DNA of 64,000 bases from Lineus longissimus (Eukaryota > Nemertea > Pilidiophora > Heteronemertea > Lineidae), in assembly GCF_910592395.1 (NCBI RefSeq), contig NC_088325.1:13456109-13520108 (forward strand), read 5' to 3'. Of the stretch, positions 13,019-23,042 are shown in pieces. The notes below the pieces were generated by a model. The model worked only from the letters and a program-made list of their open reading frames with translations, ran no database searches and was not told where the DNA came from. The first letter of the stretch is position 1, and every line of letters starts with the position of its first letter. The position numbers and the translations under genes were made by a program.

Positions 13019-13118
13019 GCAAACTAGTGAGCTGCTATGCCTGAATCTTTTGCAGGTGTCGACACATTTTCCCATTATTTCAAGATTCTGTAAAAACAAG
13101 GTGTTTAATTCACACGCC

Positions 13119-16100
13119 TCATGCCACAATCAACGATTCATCATCGCCCTCTCCGTCTGAGAAACGTATCTGAGGCTGGTTGTCCGAATCTGAAATGATA
13201 GAGGTGGAAAATGATGTGGGGGGGATTCATGTGGGAACTATAATAAGGCTCCCAAAATATGAGACTCCACTACACCTCAGTTCACCGTCTGGCTTTTGCC
13301 ACTTTAACAGGACTTTGTGGACAGTCACAATAGCTAGCCTATAACTTCCATCAAAATTACTAAAACGTCTTTCAAAACTGTGCAGTTTTCCGCTTGCCAC
13401 TTCAGAGGAAACATGCTTTCAGTTTAGATGCAACTTGGGCAGGTATGTTTGGGTCTCATACAGAAATCTCTTCCAGCTCGATCGTGACTTCTCGAAACTT
13501 GATCTAAAAAATCAACATGTTATTGTTAAAGGGAACTGGAACCGCCGAGCGATTTATTCAACTTTTCGACTTTCACCGCCCGAGAAAGTCAAACTTCCAA
13601 CTTCCTATTCGAGTTCAGATTTGTAGCTCCGCTCCCAGTGCCCGAGCATGCGCAGTTCAATTTGTTATTATTGAGAATCATGTGAGAATCACGTGAGTCA
13701 TGCGATCTTTCATTCATGAGTTTTCGTAGTAAATTCCATAGTATTGACGTCACTCAATGATTGACAGCTAGGCGCCATGTTTCATTCATGCCTCGTTCTG
13801 ATCACCCGATACGCGGGAAATGAAAACGAGGTCATACGAACTGGCTTGGCGGTTTCAGTTCCCTTTAAGCACTTCACTAAAATAGCATGAACACGTATAA
13901 AACATTGGCCTACCTGATTTTGTAACCCAATTCAAAAACTGCTACACTCACCTAAACCAAAGTTTTCATTGCTAACCGACAAAGCTTCAGACTCCGTATC
14001 ATATTGCGTCCTAATATAAGACATGTAGGACTTTCGTATCCTGTACTGCTTGTGACAGTACACGCCGAGGATAATGATCAATGCTACAATCACACCCCCT
14101 AGTGGCGCCACAACATATATCCACGTCTTGGTATTTTTGGGTTGCGTAAAATTTCCTGGAAAGAATCGACAAAGTAAATGAAATTGGGTTTATATTTGAC
14201 TCCAAGGTAAACTCAACTGGACACTGGCAAGAGCTCACAAAGCAGGTGACCATGCAACCTCCTGTAGAAGAGATCTCAAAAAGCAAGACACCTCCTTCAT
14301 TAAGGACACTGATTTTGGTACCAAATTTGTCATTTCCAATCAAATTGACCTCCGTGACCAGGACACCTGTGTATCATGGACAGCATATCAGTCCCTAGAC
14401 TGACCAAAGACCAGTCCCAGGCCTGCGGACACGGCATCACAATCAGCAACAAATTTTGACTTTCACTTACTAGGCTGCGATGCTCGTATTTTAACTTTGA
14501 GAAAAACAGAAAATTTTCCGTTGATCACTTTCTTCGCTACGACCTTAATAGCTCGGACACGGAACAGCAGATACGAGACAAGCTTGTCCTCATCATCCTC
14601 CACGAACCGCCGCAGCAACTTTCCAATGTCGCTCTCGATATATGTTGTGGTTCCTCTCTCTAGGTCTTTAAATGGCGAGGGCGCCACACTAGGGTGGGTG
14701 CCATAGGCTATCTGGATGTCATACAACTGAAACAGTACATGTTATGATTTAAACTCCACCGAGGTCGGAGTGTGGCTGCCCATATGGTGAGGCACGAGAA
14801 ACCAGTCACACCTCCATGCTTTGACAGTAATGCAACTCTTCCACAAGGCAAGGGGTGCATTGCCCATGGACAGAGCCAGTGGGCCTGAAACTTGACCAGA
14901 CATGTGGATCGAAACATAGGAAATAAAGCTACCCTTTGATCTGAGCTTGGTGCAGATATTTCCTGGGTGACCCTCAGAGTTTATAGCAGAGGAACACAAA
15001 CAAACAAACCAAGGAAACTAACATCATCAACAGCAGTTTTCCAGTAAAGTTTCGGTTGATTCTAGGATTGGCTGATAGCAGGCTCCAATTCTAAGATCCC
15101 ACAACCTACAGGGATAAGATCCCACAACCTACAGGGATAAGAAAGCAATACAGACTACATGTCTTATCCTAACTTACTGGTTTTTCTGGTGGCTGACCAT
15201 TTGGAGGAGACTTCCATGTCACGCGGACTGTTCCATTCGGAGAGATCTTTGCAGATAGGTTCATCGGGGCCAGGTAGGGCTCTGAAGTACAGGCATGAGA
15301 GGTTGACAAATTAGGTGAATATTCTGGAGAATGAAACACTTCAAAGCGACTTGGTACCTCTTCTGTAGAAATATGATATAACTAAGAAGAGGATTTACAA
15401 CGATGCCTGACCTATTGTAGGGAAAAATGGACTCACGGAAACACTCACAAATACTATACACCCGATCCTGCCGTACATCCTATCGTAACTGTTGTATGTC
15501 GCATAGGCCTGTAAAAGGCTGGCTATATTTAATAAGTAACAATAAACAATTTTGATCAATTCAAACTTTGATACCCACCAGCGTTCACTTTTGGCTTTGG
15601 TTTCTTCAACAGAAGATCGACCGTCTTGGAGAATTTCCCCACAGTCTTATCCTCAGCATCACTGCTTACTGTCCGCACTTTAAACACAAGGTATACCACA
15701 CGTTGTTCGAGCCTATCATCATTTAAGATATCATGCAGAAGTTTCTTAGGGATGTACTTTCCAAAGTTAGACGTGGTCGAGTCTATTTTTGTGAAGTTGG
15801 AGACTTTGATGTTTTTGGCATTCCTATAGGCTAACCAGATCTGAAATAGCTGAAAAGAGAAACACAAATGTCTCACCAGAAAGCTGCTGTTCCAGCTAAA
15901 CTGCTTCATAAATGACGAGGCCTGTACCTTTTCAAGGCCCTTGCGCCATAATCATATAGACAATAAAAACTGCTGATAACAAGTGATTTGATCTGGTCTG
16001 GTTGGGTTTGGTCCTGTAAAAACGACCCTTACATGTATATACCCCCTAAAAAGTTTTGTGACTCATTGTGGCCCCAGGATATTCAATTAGCAACTACACC

Positions 16101-17397
16101 ACAGGTATACAACCATTGTGGAACATCACAAATTCGACTCAAACAGGAGCAATACTTGACTTGCCAAACTCAGAAATGCAGCGCCATTCGCGGACAAAGA
16201 TAGAACAACTCGACATTTTTTTCACCGGTTTTCGCTGCGCATGCGTACCAGCCATCCGGAAACTAATAATGGCGGCAATCTGAAATTGTTTTGTGTAAGT
16301 TTTTGAGAGTTCAAAAAGTTCTTTAAGGCTCATGATTTAAGATAATTTAGCAATCTGATAACTATTACGTGTTAAGAAACAGACGTACCAAGAAGATTTA
16401 TAAACATGACCACGAAAAGCGGAAATCAACTAAAGATGACGGCTGGTACGCATGTGCAGCGAAAACCGGTGAAAAAAATGTCGAGTTGTTCTATCTTTGT
16501 CCGCGAGTGGCGCTGCATTTCTGAGTTTGGCAAGTCAAGTATTCAACACTTACTGGTTTAGGTGGAGACTTGTCTTTAGGTGGCCGCTTCCATGTCACAA
16601 ATACCGTCCTATTGGAAGTTATATTTGCTTGGAGATCTGTAGGTGGGAAGTAAGCACCTGGAAGGATTTTTAAAACTAATAAATCTTCACCTCCCAAAAG
16701 TGTGGTTGCTTTGTCATTGCTTTGTCTTGAATGCCCTTGTTTGAGGAATGAAATAACCGCCCCATACATAATCCCCAAAATGACGACTGGTTAATACAAT
16801 CCCAAGTAAATGTGACATGTAAGCTTTCAAAGAGTAGTCTGATTACATGTCAACTCTGAAAAGATTTGAAAATCCTGGTACTTCCACCTTGGAATGTCAC
16901 CTCAGTCATAGGGAGCAAACATCTCTTATTTAGTGAAGATTCTTTCTGAAGATGGACCTGGTCATGGTCATGTCCTAAGGATGGAGCAAAGCAGACTGCC
17001 CCTGGAGTTCTGCATTGGGTCACCACAAAAGGAGCCAAAGTAAACAAATTGGAACCTGGTGAATGACTGTGGACCAGGAAAGGCAGGCACAGAATAAGAC
17101 GTGCAATAATTTGAAATTGGATGGACAAGACAGGTTTGGCTGGTGCAGCCTCTTGGACGCCTTTTGCTCTCCAAAGAACTATTCGTTTATGACGATGATT
17201 ATTTTCTTCTTACCTTTTACATCATTTGGGCTTTGTGTTCTTGTGGAAATGAAGGCTATTGTAGAATTAGTTGGTAAGATTTCTGTTGTGAAACCAGCAG
17301 CAGGAGACGCCGTGGACGTGGTCGTGGAACTCTCGACAAAAGTTGTCCCGACAGAAAGGGCGAGTATCACAGCCAAAAACACAGACTTGAGAGCCAT
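13119..17397 (-). CDS. Type I receptor with two FN3 modules and a sortilin/SORL1-like tail
   Basis: Seven exons join in phase to 397 aa: 17214-17397, 16554-16657, 15579-15849, 15178-15281, 14471-14726, 13952-14155, 13119-13189. Residues 1-22 are a signal peptide (MALKSVFLAVILALSVG), followed by an S/T-rich stretch. Each FN3 module is coded by two exons: a 104-bp exon with the tryptophan (VTWKRPP, VTWKSPP) ending at EKP or PKP, and a second exon carrying VYLVFKVRT or YLLFRVRA. The identical 104-bp size and phases point to internal module duplication. A single membrane segment (WIYVVAPLGGVIVALIIL) leads to a tail of about 55 residues ending GEGDDESLIVA. SORL1 also has FN3 repeats, one membrane span and an acidic tail ending DDVPMVIA that binds GGA adaptors. 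A sorting role in Golgi-endosome traffic is therefore an inference. The protein lacks the VPS10p and LDLR modules of SORL1, so it is not an orthologue in the strict sense. Confidence 0.75.
13526..13868 (+). mobile_element. 343-bp TTAA-ended MITE, copy 2
   Basis: Same 343-bp element as at 4254, opposite orientation, with intact TTAA at both ends. It lies in the intron before the last exon of the FN3 receptor gene. Confidence 0.8.
14285..14400. mobile_element. Decayed internal copy of the TACAGTGG MITE
   Basis: Matches the interior of the 10573 and 53349 elements (GACACCTCC, TTAAGGACACTGATTTTGG, CAAATTGACCTCCGTGACC, CAGTCCCTAGACTG) but has lost both ends. Intronic in the FN3 receptor gene. Confidence 0.55.
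15089..15140 (+). repeat. Short tandem duplication in an FN3-gene intron
   Basis: AAGATCCCACAACCTACAGG appears twice back to back. No other signal. Confidence 0.6.
16151..16543. mobile_element. Long-TIR MITE next to a splice donor
   Basis: Arms of about 104 bp, at 16151-16254 and 16440-16543, are inverted copies that differ at only a few positions. They start AATACTTGACTTGCCAAACT and include CACCGGTTTTCGCTGC. The spacer of about 185 bp is non-coding. The right end stops about ten bases inside the intron from the donor of the second FN3-gene exon (exon edge at 16554). Confidence 0.8.
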
Positions 17398-19401
17398 TGT
17401 CTTAAAGGCTCTGTGGTGCAGGTTTAACAACACTGACCATTGGAAAGACAACATGGTTTATGAGGACCACAACCTTTCAAGGATCCAGCAGTAAGGGAGT
17501 AGGTTCTGAAATAGTTTTCCAATGAAGACTGCCAATTTTTTTATTCTCCTTCAAGCCATCCAAAGATTTCAAAAGCTTTTTGCCTTTTGAGTTCTCAAAT
17601 CTGAAAAACAAGGGGTCAAGACATTACCTCAATAACCATAAATAGATATTTGACCATCATTCAACCCCTTAGGCTTACTGACATCAGACATGTCAAATCA
17701 AAGGAACATGAGAAAAAAAGTCAAAATCTCATTTCTTGACCTCATTTTCTCTAGCCTAAAAGAGGTATTATTCCTATACAAAGGAACAGTATCAAACACG
17801 GAACGCTAACAATGTATTCTACTCTTTCTTCTGGAGCTTTCAATTTTGAAATTCTTCCATGATTTAGTATACAAAACGATATATTAAGAGGAGAAATTCA
17901 TCAAAACAAAACATGCAAAATCGTTAATTTTCATGATAAACCCGTGAGGACTGATTCCACATCGACCGTGGCTGAGCCCGTGAATAGGGCAGGGTCCATT
18001 CTACAGACCAAAGACTTTACAGACCTCGTTTTTTGGCTCTCACTTTTTTATTGATTAAGATTTTCATGAAATCTAAAGTGATATTAGACCAAAAACGGTT
18101 TCCGCATATGCTCAGAAAGAAATGTTTGAAAAAAATTAAATTTTAGTACCTTGATTTTGAAGAAATAAAAGTCTGTAATTCTCAGAATTCTAAATAAGAA
18201 AAAACAGACCAACTTCAAAGGCAAATTAAGATATTTTAAAAACATTTTTTAAATAAAAGATTAAGTTTGTTATGTGAAGGGTGATACAAAGATTATGAAT
18301 ATGTCAACAAATAATCGATAATTTTAAAAGTTAAAGAAATATCACGAATTTTCTGAACACCTCTCAAAACGTCAACAACAAAAAACATAGCCGCGGAAGA
18401 GAATTTTTGTGAAGTTGATTATTAACGCTTTCGATAGTCATCAAAATTACAAGTTGTTATTCGGTAAAAGTAGCCTAAAAATGGACTTTGAAAGCAAGCC
18501 GGTCTACTGTCTCATTGGCAAAAGTCATTTCGATTCTGAAGAACATGGTTCTCCATAGCAGATAAACAACATAGAGCCACGGTAAATCCATATGTGTCAT
18601 ATCTTTACAAGTCTTCGTAACTGTCAGGTACCGCCATCTTAGCTAAGAAATTGGAACTAGGCATTTGCGTAAAATTTATTATATCGCCCGGCGGGGGACG
18701 ATTTACAGCTGGAACCCCTGAACCAGCTCCCGCTGACCAGCCATTCATCAAGTCAAAGCAAGTATGAACCTGGTTTAATCATGCGGTTTATCTTAACTAT
18801 ACCATTACCTATCAAGTTGTTTATATAGCCGTCAGTTTCTTGCGGCATTGCTCCCATGGGTACGTCTTACGTTTCATGTAGTACTGCTGGTCAACGGCAG
18901 GGGAGCGTGGGAGGAAAGATTGTCGTTTGAGTTGACCAGAACCTGGCTACATTGCCGTCTTTCCCACACGATGCGAGAGCCGATGCGACTGCCATCAAGT
19001 CAGGCTCGACACTATCCTGTTGAGCTATAAATAGCATGCGGGGCCTAATCATGAAGAAACTGGTATTTTCCTCAAATAATCGTCAGAGCTACCCCTTCAC
19101 AAAAAACATCGGACATTTACATTTGAACAAGTAGCAATAGGGATAGAGTAGACCCATCTGTATCCATGGTAATCACTCAAGATTGAAGAACTACCCGACC
19201 TGGTCACCACTGGCAGTCAGTCCGAATAAGAAGACTGTGATGTTTTGCAATGTACAGACTTGCTTCAAGAGTTACAAGACAGCAGTGGTTTGCAATGTAC
19301 AGCAAGTCAAAACTGCTTCTAAAGATCCAATAAGCAACGTGTCGGTCCACACCAGTAGCATTACAAAACTTAAGTTACACCAATATTCATATTGTTGTTT
19401 T
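17398..19401. other. 5' flank of the FN3 receptor and 3' flank of RPS25
   Basis: No coding exon recognised. 17.6-18.5 kb is strongly AT-rich. An upstream non-coding exon of the FN3 gene could lie here. Confidence 0.35.
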
Positions 19402-19407
19402 TTTATT
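19402..19407 (-). terminator. Candidate polyadenylation signal of RPS25
   Basis: AATAAA on the minus strand about 36 bp after the RPS25 stop, matching the short 3' UTRs usual for ribosomal protein genes. Confidence 0.6.
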
Positions 19408-19442
19408 AGTACATTAATTCATACTCTGTACAGGGGAATAGT

Positions 19443-21195
19443 CTATGCATCAGCTTTAACTGTTCTTGTGTAGATGATCTGGCTCCTGTGCTTGTCCACC
19501 AATCGGATAAGGCCTGAAAATGGAAGCAGATTCCTTACAAACACAATATAAGCATATGAAGATCAGTACTAAATGAGCAAAGGAATACATAGATTGTTTG
19601 CTGAATTTGGATCAACAAATGAGGAAATCCAGAAGAATCTCTATGCCCCCTTCAATACTCAAAAGCCCCATTTTGTGCACAACAAGGAACCGATGTCCGG
19701 AACACTCTTGCCAACTCAACTTCTGAGATTTCAACCTCCTTACCTTTTGCCTGGAGTTCCGCCAATGCCATCTTAGCCAAAGATCCCCGCACTTTTAATC
19801 TCTCAGACACAACAGAGGGTGTGATGAGTTTGTAACTGGGCACCTCCTTGTATAGCTTGTCATAGGTAGCCTTGTCGAAGAGCACCAAGTTGTTCAATTT
19901 GTCCCTGACTTTTCCCTTGGACCACTTCTGCAAAGTAAATGATTTAGAAGGTCAGACTGAACTAGACTTGTTTGTGACAACATCCTGCATGATGAGAGCA
20001 GAGTGAAACCTTGCGACACAGTTGACTTGTCATCAGAAAAGCCACAAAATGTCTATACCAGATTAACTCTTTACATACGCTAGCCGCCGCTGGTCGGCGC
20101 AAAGAACTTACGCTGTTCTCCCAGGAGCCGCCATTACTCGGCTCCATTCAAACAGTGCGAAACTCCGGCAAGCCGACTACAAGCTACTCCAACTTTAATG
20201 TATCGTAATTTCTTATTGGCTGGCTCCATGGTGACCCTATTTGAATGGCCAATAAGAGATAAGCTTCTATTTTCTATTCAGGTCACTCCGTTCTAATTTA
20301 GTATTCATGAGGCATGAATAATAACGATGTATTGGCGGGATTCCCCAGGAAGTTGACCTCGTCGGCCATTTTTAAACGTTTCTTTAATCTTTTTTTTGAT
20401 TGACGTGCCGCATTGTTCGGGACCAGCTGGGTTTATTTATGATAGATTTATTTGATTCGAGCTCCGGATCAGAATTTGAAGGTTTTGCAGATTCAGATAT
20501 CAATGTTTCGGTAGGAAGTGATGATAGTGACTGGGACTTAGATTTTTATTATAAACATTTTGTGTTTACGGCGATTTGTAGAAATTTTTTTCTCTCCAAG
20601 TTTGCAGGCCTTGTTCTCGGTTACTTTTCGTTAGAATTCAAAATAAATTACATGAGTTTATGCGGAATTTAATTCTTAGTTACTCCCCAAAATTTTAGTC
20701 CTGTACTATGAACAGCAACGGAGATAATATCACTTATGTAAACACTACCTGAAATACGGCCGCGTCAGTGACGCGCTCCCGGGAAACTATATCAGAATAA
20801 TGACGCTGTGTATTCAGGACTTTGACGCTATGACGCACGCGGGTCTAGCGTATGTAAAGAGTTAACCTTTTGCTACCTATATTTTCGCACAACTCAACAG
20901 AAGTGAATGTAGGCCCTATGTAACCAACTATTAACTTTTTGTCTGTAAAACAATAGCCAAGCTTTCAAGTAACGGGCTCTTGTTCCCTAATTTAGCAATC
21001 ACAGTAATCGACAACTGACGAAAGGACGACCACTTCCGAATCACACCTTCAAAGATGAAGGACTTTCTTATTTTCTTTTGTTTTCAGGTATCATATCCAT
21101 ACCTTCTTCTTAGCCTTTCCACCACCGGACGTGGGTTTAGGTTTTTGAGAGGTCTTGCCTCCTTTTGCACCGGCCTTTGGATCCTTCTTAGGAGC
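19443..21195 (-). CDS. RPS25: 40S ribosomal protein eS25, first codon(s) upstream
   Basis: Three exons join in phase: 21103-21195, 19744-19927 and 19443-19513. They code a lysine-rich N-terminus ([13 protein letters not shown]), then [60 protein letters not shown] and [18 protein letters not shown], ending VKADA and stop. This is the full conserved core of eS25, a small-subunit protein near the head that is needed for IRES-driven initiation. The three exons give 115 residues, and human eS25 has 125. The start codon must lie in a further 5' exon. An ATG at 22379-22381 directly followed by GTGGGT, behind a pyrimidine-rich stretch, is a possible site because RPS25 first exons often end at or near the ATG. 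The gene is divergent from EI24. One intron holds a piggyBac-like element. Confidence 0.93.
20063..20865 (+). mobile_element. piggyBac-like element with transposase N-terminus remnant
   Basis: Flanked by TTAA on both sides, with matching inverted ends CTCTTTACATACGCTAG. Inside, on the plus strand from 20439, an open frame reads [20 protein letters not shown] then an acidic stretch. Serine/acidic sequence with EFEGF is typical of the N-terminus of piggyBac transposases. The catalytic DDD region is absent, so this is an internally deleted, non-autonomous copy. It is inserted in the RPS25 intron in the opposite orientation to the gene. Confidence 0.75.
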
Positions 21196-21476
21196 CTGAA
21201 AAGAGAAGAAGACATATTGATATATTTCAAACATATCTGCTCAATCCACCATTTCCACAACACAAGTGCTCAGACGCCACCATCATTACGGCATCATATT
21301 TCATGCCGCAACATGGACCTAGATCTGAAATCACCACAGGGGTCCACATCCTGATCATGACATTTGACCCAATATCATGATGGACGGTCTGGACATGGAG
21401 CCTGGAGGTAGTCGGGTAGGGGTATAGCCACTATAGGCCTATATATTCTCCATCATCATTTGTTCACTCTCCTCCG

Positions 21477-21976
21477 ATACGACAATCAAGATGTACAGAC
21501 CGGGGGAGCTGGCAGTACGTACCCATAAGTCTTTGCGGTAGTCTCGCGCGTACCGGATATAACCTATCAAGCTTTTCTCCTTCAGAGAAATACTGCGTTG
21601 CGCTCAACTGCCAATTATGCATTAGTCTGGTGGACACGAGGTTGGCCTTAAACTCGCTTGAAATCGAAAATTTGGACAACACACGTGTACTACAGCGCAA
21701 ACGGCAGCATTCTGACATATAGAAACATGTGGTCTGATTCTATTTTTACTTGTCATTTAGTGATCACGCGTCCAACCTCGTATGCAGGGTAATGTGGCTT
21801 TCTCACTGGTCGAACGTTAATTTTGTTCACAGCCTTATAAGGCACTTGAGCGCAACGCAGTATTTCTCTGAAGGAGAAAAGCTTGATAGGTTATATCCGG
21901 TACGCGCGAGACTACCGCAAAGACTTATGGGTACGTACTGCCAGCTCCCCCGGTCTGTACATCTTGATTGTCGTAT
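21477..21976. repeat. Perfect 131-bp inverted repeat, 238-bp spacer
   Basis: 21477-21607 and 21846-21976 are exact reverse complements as read by eye, starting ATACGACAATCAAGATGTAC. The element lies upstream of the RPS25 coding exons, probably in its first intron or promoter region. Short open frames in both arms mirror each other and are not genes. It may be a recent long-TIR element. No clear target duplication was seen. Confidence 0.85.
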
Positions 21977-22381
21977 TGCAGTGTACGGTGTATGGGGGAG
22001 GTAGGCAACCCACATGATTGATACGATTGTGAATGCCCCTCGTCGGCTCGTGATTCGACTCATACAAACCGAATAAACATCAGGCTTATGTCATGTCCAT
22101 GACCATGTATGTATGCATGGATGTAAAATGTACATAGGTTTCTGTATACATGAATGTGTACATCAATACACGGGAGAAGCCATTGCTCAATTTGGCACAG
22201 AACTTTTAGCAGCTAATTTTCTGTCTCATCAGTTAATAAATCTACTTTCATAACATGTATTCTGAAAGATAATGTTTTAAATGCTCCAATAATGAGGGTT
22301 ATTTTCAAATATAAGATTGTTTTGTCAGAGTAAAATGACTTTATAGAATGCAAACACACGATTTTCGACTTCACCCACCAT

Positions 22382-23004
22382 GCTGAATTTTTAGAGGGCG
22401 AAAACGAGGCTGCTCCATGCATTCATTTCTGAAACCCCCAAATACCGCTAATGCCAGTAAAAATAAATCACAAAACCATCTCTATCTCACGTTTCTCTAA
22501 AACAAATAGCAATAAATGAAATAACATGCAATACTTTAGTTATTATGCACCAAGGATGGTCAACTGTTTTCAAAATATTCAATAATATTCCAATTTAGTT
22601 TAATCTGGTCATTTTCATAAGAATGTAAAATTCATCATGGATTCAAAAACAAAAGTCAATGAAAAGCGAACGAAAATAAATAATTTTTAGCCCAAAATTG
22701 CAAAAGAATAGGACACCTTCCCGCTTCATCAAGATCATTTTCTTGCGTATGTTGTACAGTCTTTATAATCTACCTGCTTTCAGTGTTCCGGTATTCTATC
22801 GAGGTCGTGGTCGATGATGTTTGCCTTGCATTTTTTCTCTTGATTTGATTGATGTGATTGTGACTAGGTCTGATCATTCATTGTCATTGATGGACAAAGC
22901 CAAGGCCAGCAAGATAGATCAGTGATTGTACCAGGACGTCCAGGTCCAGGCCGGGCAAAACTATTGTGCTGCCAAAATACCTAATTATTGTTTAAAAATT
23001 TCAG
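22382..23004. other. Region between RPS25 and EI24, likely divergent promoters
   Basis: No coding sequence. A splice acceptor (TTTCAG at 22999-23004) just before the EI24 start shows that EI24 has at least one upstream non-coding exon, probably in this interval. No TATA box or other element was pinned down. Confidence 0.4.
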
Positions 23005-23042
23005 GTCAAGAAGCAATGTATGAATAAAAAAGACGTTTTAAA

